DNA from: Lysinibacter cavernae
Lineage (GTDB): Bacteria > Actinomycetota > Actinomycetes > Actinomycetales > Microbacteriaceae
Direction of reading: 5' to 3'
Assembly (NCBI RefSeq): GCF_011758565.1
Contig: NZ_JAAMOX010000001.1
Coordinates: 310,001-374,000, forward strand
DNA: 64,000 nt
The number at the start of each line of letters is the position of its first letter. The stretch's first letter is position 1. The translations under genes and the position numbers were made by a program. Positions 26,649 to 33,640 of this stretch are shown piece after piece. The notes beneath the pieces were generated by a model, which saw nothing but the letters and a program-made list of their open reading frames with translations, searched no databases and had not been told where the DNA came from.

Positions 26649-27209
26649 ATGGACTTTGTGAGTACTTCATTCCCTCGATCTAAAGACAAGAAACAGGCCT
26701 ACAGCGTTTCTCAGGTTGATGCGTTCTTGGCTGAGGCGCGTGAAGCCTACAACCGTGATGCCGCCGGAAACGTTTCTGTGACGGCTGCCGATCTTCGCCG
26801 TATTTCCTTTGATCTCGAAAAGGGCGGATACTCTGCTCGCCATGTAGACGCAGCGCTTGACCGTCTCGAAGAGGTTTTCTTTGAGCGGGAGAAGCAGGCC
26901 ATCATCCGTGAGGGTGGAGACGAAGCCTGGAACACCCTCGTTGCGGATAAGGTGAGCGCGGTTCGTGAGCGTCTTGCTCGCCCGAGGAAACACCTGTTCG
27001 CCCGCACGAACATCCTCACAACGGGCTATAACCGTGCCCAGGTGGATGCTCTCGCAGATCGAGTCCTTGCGTACCTCGATGAGGGCGTTTCGCTGACTGT
27101 TGCGGATATTCGCGATGTCAGCTTCTTCCCTGAGACGCGCGGTTACCGCGAGGACCAGGTGGACTATCTCATCGACTACGTGATCGACATCATCCTGTCG
27201 GTTCGGTAG
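26649..27209 (+). CDS. DivIVA-domain protein with four GYxxxxVD motifs
   Basis: 186 residues, no signal peptide. A motif of the DivI1A/DivIVA N-terminal type occurs four times: YSVSQVDAFL (18-27), GYSARHVDAALDRL (60-73), GYNRAQVDALADRVL (126-140) and GYREDQVDYLIDYV (165-178). Two are preceded by AD(L/I)R..SF. This fits the actinobacterial DivI1A repeat family, related to the membrane-binding part of polar-growth protein DivIVA/Wag31 but lacking its coiled coil. Role is probably cell-pole or division-site organisation; that is inference. Lies between cdsA and a secreted transglycosylase. Confidence 0.8.
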   Translation: MDFVSTSFPRSKDKKQAYSVSQVDAFLAEAREAYNRDAAGNVSVTAADLRRISFDLEKGGYSARHVDAALDRLEEVFFEREKQAIIREGGDEAWNTLVADKVSAVRERLARPRKHLFARTNILTTGYNRAQVDALADRVLAYLDEGVSLTVADIRDVSFFPETRGYREDQVDYLIDYVIDIILSVR

Positions 27210-27219
27210 GACAATTTCT

Positions 27220-27248
27220 CAACTCACCCGAATTGTTCAGGTGAGTTG
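27220..27248 (+). terminator. hairpin after the DivIVA-domain gene
   Basis: Perfect 9-base arms CAACTCACC and GGTGAGTTG with an 11-base loop, between the stop at 27209 and the next promoter box. No U-run. Confidence 0.5.
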
Positions 27249-27252
27249 TGGC

Positions 27253-27258
27253 TAGACT
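27253..27258 (+). promoter_or_regulatory. candidate -10 box (TAGACT) of the transglycosylase gene
   Basis: TAGACT ends nine bases before the GTG at 27268; leader would be only a few bases. No Shine-Dalgarno sequence visible. Confidence 0.35.
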
Positions 27259-27267
27259 AGTGTCATT

Positions 27268-27945
27268 GTGGCTTTTCTCCGTAACTCATCAAAATCATCG
27301 TTTGGTCCTTCGCGGGCCCGCTATTCCCTGTCGAAACGCAATAATTCGATCGTGAAACTGGCGTTTGCGACCCTTGCGGCTGGTGCCCTTGTCGGTATCA
27401 ACCTGGTTGGTCCATACTCGGGAATGGTGTCGCAGTCTCAGGCGTTTGAAGTCGTCCCGTTGAAGCCATCAGACGCTATTTATCAGGTATATACGGCAGA
27501 AGAGCTTGCACAGGGGCAAGAGATTGCCGCTATTCAAGCCGATAATTTTGACCTCGAGATGGAGCCTGAGCCAACTCCCACCCCGACGCCGACGCCTACC
27601 GAGGAAAGCAAAGCAAAATCCTCCGCGAGTGCGCCGGCGGCTGGTATCCCCGATCCAGGCACCGCGCAGGCCATCGCGATTACGTACGTTGGTCCTGGCG
27701 CTGAGTTTGATTGCCTTGTTGCGCTCTGGAATAAAGAATCTCACTGGAACGTGTTTGCAAACAACGCGAGCAGTGGAGCCTACGGTATCCCGCAGGCCCT
27801 TCCCGGTGAGAAGATGGCGTCTGCTGGTGCTGACTGGGCAACAAACCCGGACACTCAGATTCGTTGGGGCCTCGGATACATTCAGGGTCGATACGGCACG
27901 CCCTGTGGCGCTTGGGGCCACTCCCAGTCGGTCGGCTGGTATTAA
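27268..27945 (+). CDS. secreted lytic transglycosylase-like protein
   Basis: 225 residues. N-terminal signal or anchor (hydrophobic run LAFATLAAGALVGINLV after a basic region), a Glu/Pro/Thr linker with TPTPTPTPT, and a C-terminal lysozyme-like SLT domain: CLVALWNKESHWNVFANN (catalytic Glu in NKESHW), SSGAYGIPQALPG, and WGLGYIQGRYGTPCGAW. It probably cleaves peptidoglycan during growth or separation. Two cysteines in the domain could form a disulfide. GTG start with a TAGACT box close upstream. Confidence 0.85.
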   Translation: MAFLRNSSKSSFGPSRARYSLSKRNNSIVKLAFATLAAGALVGINLVGPYSGMVSQSQAFEVVPLKPSDAIYQVYTAEELAQGQEIAAIQADNFDLEMEPEPTPTPTPTPTEESKAKSSASAPAAGIPDPGTAQAIAITYVGPGAEFDCLVALWNKESHWNVFANNASSGAYGIPQALPGEKMASAGADWATNPDTQIRWGLGYIQGRYGTPCGAWGHSQSVGWY

Positions 27946-28061
27946 ACTCGCCGTACTGCCGTCTGGCGCCCGTAGGCTTGCTGCGTTCCGAATGAAGGGG
28001 CCGCGTCATCGGCGCAACCGATGAATCGCACGCGTTATCCGTGTTGACTCAGCTCACTAGA

Positions 28062-28067
28062 TAGACT
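28062..28067 (+). promoter_or_regulatory. candidate -10 box (TAGACT) of the zinc-ribbon-like gene
   Basis: TAGACT lies seven bases before the ATG at 28075, fitting a leaderless transcript. A TTGACT at 28044-28049 is too close (12 bases) to be a normal -35. Confidence 0.35.
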
Positions 28068-28074
28068 GATTGGT

Positions 28075-28407
28075 ATGCCACGCTCGAACCGTCCTTCACG
28101 CCAACGGCGCACGGGCGGCACTTCCCGCGGCCCCGGTCCACGCCAGGAGAACATCGTGGATTCCGGCGGCCTCGAGCATCTCATGCAGGGCTGGCGTCGC
28201 ACCGAATCCCGTTCGTCTGGCGAGTGGACAGTTCAGCCGATAGCTGCTGCGCGAGCGGTCAAAGAGTATCGCTGCCCTCGTTGCGAGGGACTTATCTCGG
28301 TCGGAACGGCCCACGTTGTTGTCTGGCGGGCCGACGGTGTTCTTGGCGACAGCGCAGACCTTGCGGCGCGGCGACACTGGCACGAACACTGCTGGCGCCT
28401 TGGATAA
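28075..28407 (+). CDS. actinobacterial zinc-ribbon-like protein (often annotated ATP/GTP-binding)
   Basis: 110 residues. Basic, disordered N terminus (SRQRRTGGTSRGPGPR), then WTVQPIAAARAVKEYRCPRC, a CxxC pair, and a C-terminal RRHWHEHCW that could supply His/Cys ligands for one zinc. Relatives across actinobacteria carry the label ATP/GTP-binding protein but there is no P-loop here, so I do not use that name. Function unknown. Neighbours are a transglycosylase and a hydrolase. Confidence 0.75.
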   Translation: MPRSNRPSRQRRTGGTSRGPGPRQENIVDSGGLEHLMQGWRRTESRSSGEWTVQPIAAARAVKEYRCPRCEGLISVGTAHVVVWRADGVLGDSADLAARRHWHEHCWRLG

Positions 28408-28444
28408 TCCAGCGCCGCGCATCCATTTCAACGGAGGACCCGCT

Positions 28445-29191
28445 ATGTCTGAACTCGTTCCCATTCGGAGCCAAACGGTGCTGCGCGCTCGACGCGACGA
28501 CATCGAATTGCAGACTGCCGATGGCCTCACGCTTGTTGGCGAGCTTGCCCTGCCAGAGTCGGGGGAGCCAGCTGCGACACTTGTCACGCTGCATCCACTG
28601 CCAACAGCTGGCGGCTTCATGGACTCCCATATTTACCGTAAGGCCGCCTGGCGCCTACCCGCACTGGCGAATATCGCCGTTCTCCGATTTAACACACGAG
28701 GAACCAGCTCGCCGCGCGGCACGAGCGAGGGCAGCTTTGACGACGGAATCGGCGAACGCCTCGACGTTGAGGCAGCGATGCGGTTTGTTGCCGATCGTGG
28801 CCTGCCAAACCCGTGGATAATTGGTTGGTCGTTTGGCACTGAGCTTGCGCTCAAATATGGCCGTGACCTTCACACTGCCGGCACGATCTTGCTCTCCCCA
28901 CCGCTCCACAGGGCGACGGCAGACGACGTTGCGGCGTGGGTGGGGGACACTCGTCCGCTCGTTGCGCTGATCCCAGAGCATGACGACTATTTGCAGCCTG
29001 CGGAAGCGGCCACCCGTTTTGCATCCGTTCCGCACCTTGAACTCGTGGCAGTTGATGGCGGCAAGCACCTTTGGGTCGGCGAGAGCCAATCAAGCCGCGT
29101 GCTGAACGAGATTGTGAAGCGCGTTCATCCAGCCGCCTACCCATTGCCAACCGAGGTTGACGAGTCGTTGGTGCAGCCTACAGCTGGTTGA
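28445..29191 (+). CDS. alpha/beta hydrolase
   Basis: 248 residues, single alpha/beta hydrolase domain, no signal peptide. Nucleophile elbow GWSFG, an acid candidate in IPEHDDYL, and a His in GGKHLWVG near the end. HPLPTAGGFMDSHIYRKAAWRL and NTRGTSSPRGTSEGSFDDG are like CocE/dienelactone-type small-ester hydrolases of actinobacteria. Start at the ATG at 28445 behind GGAGG. Its 3' end overlaps the convergent AI-2E permease gene by 14 bases. Substrate unknown. Confidence 0.85.
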   Translation: MSELVPIRSQTVLRARRDDIELQTADGLTLVGELALPESGEPAATLVTLHPLPTAGGFMDSHIYRKAAWRLPALANIAVLRFNTRGTSSPRGTSEGSFDDGIGERLDVEAAMRFVADRGLPNPWIIGWSFGTELALKYGRDLHTAGTILLSPPLHRATADDVAAWVGDTRPLVALIPEHDDYLQPAEAATRFASVPHLELVAVDGGKHLWVGESQSSRVLNEIVKRVHPAAYPLPTEVDESLVQPTAG

Positions 29192-30251
29192 TGCGGGGGA
29201 GCACAACCTGCCGAAGCAAAATCATCATTGCCGCGGCAACCGGGATCGCTATGAGCGCTCCGAGCAGTCCGAGCAGCGTGCCTCCGGCAAGAGCCGCGAT
29301 AACAACGGCAGAGGCTGGCACCTGCACCGCACGTCCCATGATGCGTGGGCTGATCAGGTATGCCTCAACCTGCATGTAGACAAGATAGTAGATTGCGGCG
29401 GCAATTGCCGTTGGTGGCCCGGCAAACAAGCAGACGAGCGTAATGATGATGGCGCCGGACAGCGTTCCGACAAGCGGCAAGAGGCTGAGCAAAAAGGCGA
29501 TCGCGGAGAGCAGCACGGGGTATGGAGCCCCGATGATGTTCAAGAAAAGTAGGCTAAGGACACCATTGATGGATGCCTGGGCCACCTGCCCAACCACATA
29601 CTTACCAACCGAGTTGGTGATCTGCTCGCTGATCTCAACAAATCGCTCACGCTTGGTCGCCGGTACAAGCCGGTAGCCCGCCCGCTTTATGGTGTGCAGC
29701 GACGCCGTGAAGTACAGCGTCAGAATCAGGATGATGATGGCGCCAAACAGCCCACTCGCGATCCCAACACCAACCTCGAGCACCCCACTTCCGATGTTCG
29801 CGATGTTGTCAGGGTTGCTCAGCCACGCGTTGATGGAGTCGAGGACCTGTTCAACGTTGAGGTACTCACGGAGGTTGAACTGTTCATCGAGGATCTCGAT
29901 GAAACGGGCGAGGCCGCTGCTTCCTGTTGGGCTTTGGGCGGAGTTAATCGCCTGCGTGATCGTGACAACCAAGCTGGATGCCTGGCGTACAATCAGCGGG
30001 ATCACGGTTGACAACAGTCCGGCAAAGACGCCGACTACCCCAAGAACAACCGTAATGAGGGCGGCCCAGCGCGGAAAGCGCTTGCGTTCGAGCCAGGTAA
30101 CGACGGGGTCAAGGCCGAGCGCAAGAAACAGTGCGGCCCCAACGTAGGTGAAGACTGTCGCCAGTTCGCCAATAATGCCCCACACGAGCAACCCAACGCC
30201 AACGCCGAGGGTCGCAACCAGACCAATCTGGAACGCGTTCTGTACCCGCAT
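29178..30251 (-). CDS. AI-2E transporter family permease
   Basis: 357 residues with about eight hydrophobic segments and the large soluble loop typical of the TqsA/YhhQ-like AI-2E exporter family. The conserved C-terminal part reads LLSLLPLVGTLSGAIIITL and YYLVYMQVEAYLISPRIMGRAVQVP. Family members export small molecules (autoinducer-2, others ion-coupled); the substrate here is unknown. GGGAG precedes the ATG at 30251. It follows the coiled-coil gene by 9 bases on the same strand, so the two are probably one transcript. Confidence 0.9.
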   Translation of the reverse strand: MRVQNAFQIGLVATLGVGVGLLVWGIIGELATVFTYVGAALFLALGLDPVVTWLERKRFPRWAALITVVLGVVGVFAGLLSTVIPLIVRQASSLVVTITQAINSAQSPTGSSGLARFIEILDEQFNLREYLNVEQVLDSINAWLSNPDNIANIGSGVLEVGVGIASGLFGAIIILILTLYFTASLHTIKRAGYRLVPATKRERFVEISEQITNSVGKYVVGQVAQASINGVLSLLFLNIIGAPYPVLLSAIAFLLSLLPLVGTLSGAIIITLVCLFAGPPTAIAAAIYYLVYMQVEAYLISPRIMGRAVQVPASAVVIAALAGGTLLGLLGALIAIPVAAAMMILLRQVVLPRINQL

Positions 30252-30260
30252 CTCCCTGGC

Positions 30261-33200
30261 TTAGTTCGTGCTGTGCGTTGAAGACTCTGGCAGGATGTTT
30301 GGAAGCGTGTCGTCGCTTGCCTCAACACCCGCTTGTGCCTCGCTGGGCTTGAGCGGCTCGCGAACGGCTTCCTTAGCGGCGCGCTCTGTCATGTTCTGGG
30401 CGTTGCCGAGTACATCCTTGAGGCTCTCGAAGTAGCGGGCGACCGCTCCTCGTTCGACCTTCAACTGCGTCATGCGCTCTTCTGCTGAGGCAAGAATCTT
30501 GCTGGTGCGCGTCTCAGCGTCAGCAACCATGTTGTGGGCGCGTTCCTGTGCCTCAGCGACAATCGCGTAGGCCGTTTCCTGAGCCTCGTCGCGGATGCTC
30601 CGTGCGGCGGTCTGTGCGGTTGCCGTCAGGGAATCTACCTCGCCGCGCTTTTCTTCGGCGAGCGTGCGCAGCTCGGCGAGCTGTGTTGCTGCCTCGTCGA
30701 GGAACTTCTTGGTCTCGGCGACGGCCGCATCGTGGCGCTCGGCAAGTTCACGCTCAGCCGTGTCGCGTTTGGTCGCGAGGTCGTGTTCCGTTTCGCGCGC
30801 GTTGGTATCGATCTCGGTGCGAAGACGGGCAACATACTCGTCGGTTTCGTTGGTTGCAGCGGCAAGGGCCGTTTCTTGATCGTGACGGATAGCCGCGAGC
30901 TCGCTGACCGTGTTGGCACGGAGTGTATTGACCTCTTCTGCGACTGCGGCGCGTGCCTGTGCGACCTCATTGGAGAGGGATGCTCGTGCTTGCTCAGCCG
31001 TCTGGGCAAGCGTGATGGCCTGCTGCTCGAGCTCAGTTGCGATCCGCTGCTCGTGGGCGAGGCGTCCACGCTCGAGCTCGGCGTCTTGCTGTGCCCGTGC
31101 AACGTCGAGGTTGACCTGGTGCTGCTCGAGTTCTTCGCCGATGCGAGTGACACTCTCGTGGTTGCGACGAGTGATTTCTGCCTGGCTCGCGTCGCCCTCG
31201 GCGATGAGTCGTTGAGTCTGCTGCTCAACCTCTGCCGCAAGCTTTGCCGCGTGTGCGGCGACCTCAGCTGCAATGGTGGCCGCATGCGTGGCCAGTTCGC
31301 GCCCAAGCGACGCATCGTGTTCCGATCGCTCCCGCTCGAGCTGAGACGCGTGCTGGGCCGCAAGGCGCGAGCGCTCGTCGGCTGCCTGAACAGCTGACTG
31401 CTCGAGGCGCTCTGCCTGGTCTGTGAGGCCGCGCTGGAGCGTGAGTTCGTGCTCTGACTGCTCGCGCTCAATGCTGTCGTGATGTTCGGCAACTTCGCGG
31501 CGGAGGATCGAGCGGTGCTCGTTGCGTTCGCGGGCGAGTTCGTCGTTATGGGCCGTGCGCTCACGAGCAATGGTTGCTTCGTGCTCTGCACGTTCGGTCT
31601 GAATGGAGTCGTTGTGGGCAGCTCGCTCGATTGAGATCGAGGTGTCGTGTTCCTGGCGCTCCGAAGCAATGGCGCTGTCGTGCGTCGCGCGCTCGTGGGC
31701 GATAGTCTCATCGTGAGCGGCACGTTCGCGATTGATTTTTTCGGTGTGTGTCGCAAGCTCAAACGCGATTTTTTCATCGTGTGCCGAGCGCTCAGACGCG
31801 ATCTTTGCATCGTGGTCGTCTCGTTCGCGAGTGATCGCGCTCGTGTGTGCGCTGAGTTCGCTCGCGATTTTGCTGTCGTGCTCCGTGCGAGTGCGGTCGA
31901 TCTCGGCGACGTGCTCCGACAACTCGCGCGCGATGGTTTCGTCGTGTTCTGAGCGCGTTCGATCCAGCTCGGCGAGGTGCTCTGCAAGCTCACGCGCAAT
32001 GCGTTCGTCGTGTGTCTGTCGTTCGTGTGCCAACGCTGCCCGGTGCTGCGCCTGTTCCGTGGCGAGCTGCTGCTCTTGGGCTGCGGCAACAGCCGCGAGG
32101 TCAGCGGTTTGCTCTGCGCGCTCGGCCTGCAGGGCAGACGAGTGCGACACCCGTTCGTCTGCAAGCAGCTGCGCCTGAGCATCCGCATCTCGGTTGAGGA
32201 GCGCGCTGTGCTCTGCGCCGGCGAGGCCGAGCGCTGTCTGCGCGGCTTCGGCCTGCTGAGCGAGCTGTGCTTCGTGGCGTTCGCGGCCAGCGGCGAGTTC
32301 GGCGGCGTGTGCGCTTTCTTGAGCTGCGAGGCTGTTTGCCTGAGCTTCGCGTTCGCGCTTGAGCGCTGTTTCGTGCTCTGCACGCTCGTTGTAGATGCGA
32401 GTTTCGTGGGCGTCCTGCTGTTGAGCCAGGTCAAGCTCTTGCTTCTCGGTGGCTGCCGCGAGAGCGTTACTACGCTCGGCCGTCTGGGCCTCAAGGCTCA
32501 AGCGGGCCTGTTCCGTAGCCGCCGTGAGCTCTGCGCGAGCGCGAGCGGTGCTCTGCTCCAACTCAGTGCGAGCGAGCTCAAGGTCACGAGCATTCTGATC
32601 ACGCTCAGTGGTCGTGATTCGCTCGCGCTCCATTGCCTCGGAGAGGAGCGCGCTGGCTTTGGTCTGGGCATGAGCAAGGAGTTCGGATGCTTCAAGCGTC
32701 GCAGATGCCCGCGCCGATTCGGCAGCCTGTGTTGCAGAGAGGGTAACCTCTGCTGCCGTTGCAGCGGCCGCATGCCGGAGAGCCGAAGCTTCCCTGCTGG
32801 CCTCCGAAAGCATCTGTTCTTTATCGCTGTTGGCGCGTGCTGTTGCCTCCGCCACATCCTGCTTGGACCCGGTGATGAGCGTGTGAGCTTCTTCACGCGC
32901 ACTCGAGAGGATCTTGTCGGCGAGTGCCTGGGCCTGCTCGACCTGCTGCTTCGTTTCCGCTTCTGTGGTGCGGCGCAGCTTCTCAGCATCAAGATCTGCC
33001 TGTGCGATGACTCGTGCTGAGTGCTCCTCCGCCATCTGGAGGCTGCTCTCAAGCTTGGTGCCAAGCCCCGTGTATCCGGTTGACTCGAGTTCCTCTACCT
33101 CAACGGTGAGCTCGTTGATGTGAGTCCGCATCTCTTGCTGCTGAGCAAGGGCCTGCTGTTTTTCTGCCTCAACAGCACTCACTTGCTGCGTCAGCCGGGC

Positions 33201-33293
33201 GATGTGTGACCGTAACTCGTTTAACGCGGAATCAACTTCGGTGCGGTCATAACCGCGAAAAGCCTGGTTGAACGTGGACTCGTTTTCGGACAC
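30261..33293 (-). CDS. Scy/FilP-like coiled-coil protein with 52 hendecad repeats
   Basis: 1010 residues, almost wholly helical, no membrane segment. I start at the GTG at 33293 (GGAGA six bases upstream) rather than 33326. The N terminus FNQAFRGYDRTEVDSALNELRSHI is DivIVA-like. Residues 231-802 divide without a gap into 52 units of 11, with Ile/Leu mostly at position 4; 31 units end in His, and 19 in a row (407-615) do so, for example DETIARELSEH. The last 150 residues (AETKKFLDEAATQL...) resemble the membrane-proximal part of polarisome protein Scy of Streptomyces, often misnamed cellulose-binding protein. Likely role is a polar or cortical scaffold, by family inference. Long open frames on the other strand here are shadows. 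Confidence 0.85.
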   Translation of the reverse strand: MSENESTFNQAFRGYDRTEVDSALNELRSHIARLTQQVSAVEAEKQQALAQQQEMRTHINELTVEVEELESTGYTGLGTKLESSLQMAEEHSARVIAQADLDAEKLRRTTEAETKQQVEQAQALADKILSSAREEAHTLITGSKQDVAEATARANSDKEQMLSEASREASALRHAAAATAAEVTLSATQAAESARASATLEASELLAHAQTKASALLSEAMERERITTTERDQNARDLELARTELEQSTARARAELTAATEQARLSLEAQTAERSNALAAATEKQELDLAQQQDAHETRIYNERAEHETALKREREAQANSLAAQESAHAAELAAGRERHEAQLAQQAEAAQTALGLAGAEHSALLNRDADAQAQLLADERVSHSSALQAERAEQTADLAAVAAAQEQQLATEQAQHRAALAHERQTHDERIARELAEHLAELDRTRSEHDETIARELSEHVAEIDRTRTEHDSKIASELSAHTSAITRERDDHDAKIASERSAHDEKIAFELATHTEKINRERAAHDETIAHERATHDSAIASERQEHDTSISIERAAHNDSIQTERAEHEATIARERTAHNDELARERNEHRSILRREVAEHHDSIEREQSEHELTLQRGLTDQAERLEQSAVQAADERSRLAAQHASQLERERSEHDASLGRELATHAATIAAEVAAHAAKLAAEVEQQTQRLIAEGDASQAEITRRNHESVTRIGEELEQHQVNLDVARAQQDAELERGRLAHEQRIATELEQQAITLAQTAEQARASLSNEVAQARAAVAEEVNTLRANTVSELAAIRHDQETALAAATNETDEYVARLRTEIDTNARETEHDLATKRDTAERELAERHDAAVAETKKFLDEAATQLAELRTLAEEKRGEVDSLTATAQTAARSIRDEAQETAYAIVAEAQERAHNMVADAETRTSKILASAEERMTQLKVERGAVARYFESLKDVLGNAQNMTERAAKEAVREPLKPSEAQAGVEASDDTLPNILPESSTHSTN
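31449..32075 (-). repeat. 33-base coding repeats for 19 His-ending hendecads
   Basis: Nineteen consecutive 33-base units encode 11-residue repeats that each end in His (residues 407-615 of the coiled-coil protein). They are diverged at the DNA level but keep strict length, so no unit has gained or lost a codon. Confidence 0.85.
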
Positions 33294-33640
33294 TGATCTT
33301 CTCCGTGGGGTCACTTCAGGGCACATACAGCCCCAAAAATTATGTATATGAAGAGTCTAGAGCAAACAGCGCTGCCCAAGTGTGAGAGTCGAGAATGCTC
33401 GCGACCCTTACCGGTTCGGGAAGAATCGGCACAAGAATCCCCGAAAATACAAGGTTTCTCAGGCAATCACACAGCGTGCGCACACCTCAGGACGGCATAC
33501 TTGAACGGTCAACATGTTGGGCAGTTCATCCCGTCTTCGTGTGCGACAGTCATTTTTCGGGTATCTTAGATTCGCTTACCACCCCCTCCCAACCAGCGAA
33601 CGCCGGTCTACGAACGGGTGGGAAACGAAGGAGCTTTTAC
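33294..33640. other. 347-base divergent promoter region
   Basis: Lies between the coiled-coil gene and the lipobox-containing membrane protein gene. On the minus strand a CATAAT hexamer in an AT-rich stretch near 33340 may be a -10 for the coiled-coil gene; on the plus strand TATCTTAGATT near 33560 may serve the other. GAAGGAG precedes the GTG at 33641. No RNA gene or repeat found. Confidence 0.3.

Noticed and set aside
31449-32075. CRISPR-like array from regular 33-base spacing
   Set aside because: The units are diverged, in frame and coding without spacers; they encode hendecad repeats.
30534-33020. Long plus-strand open frames opposite the coiled-coil gene
   Set aside because: They are shadows of the repetitive hendecad coding sequence: Cys/Arg/Val-rich with no family features, no ribosome sites, and the minus-strand frame is uninterrupted with clear 11-residue periodicity.
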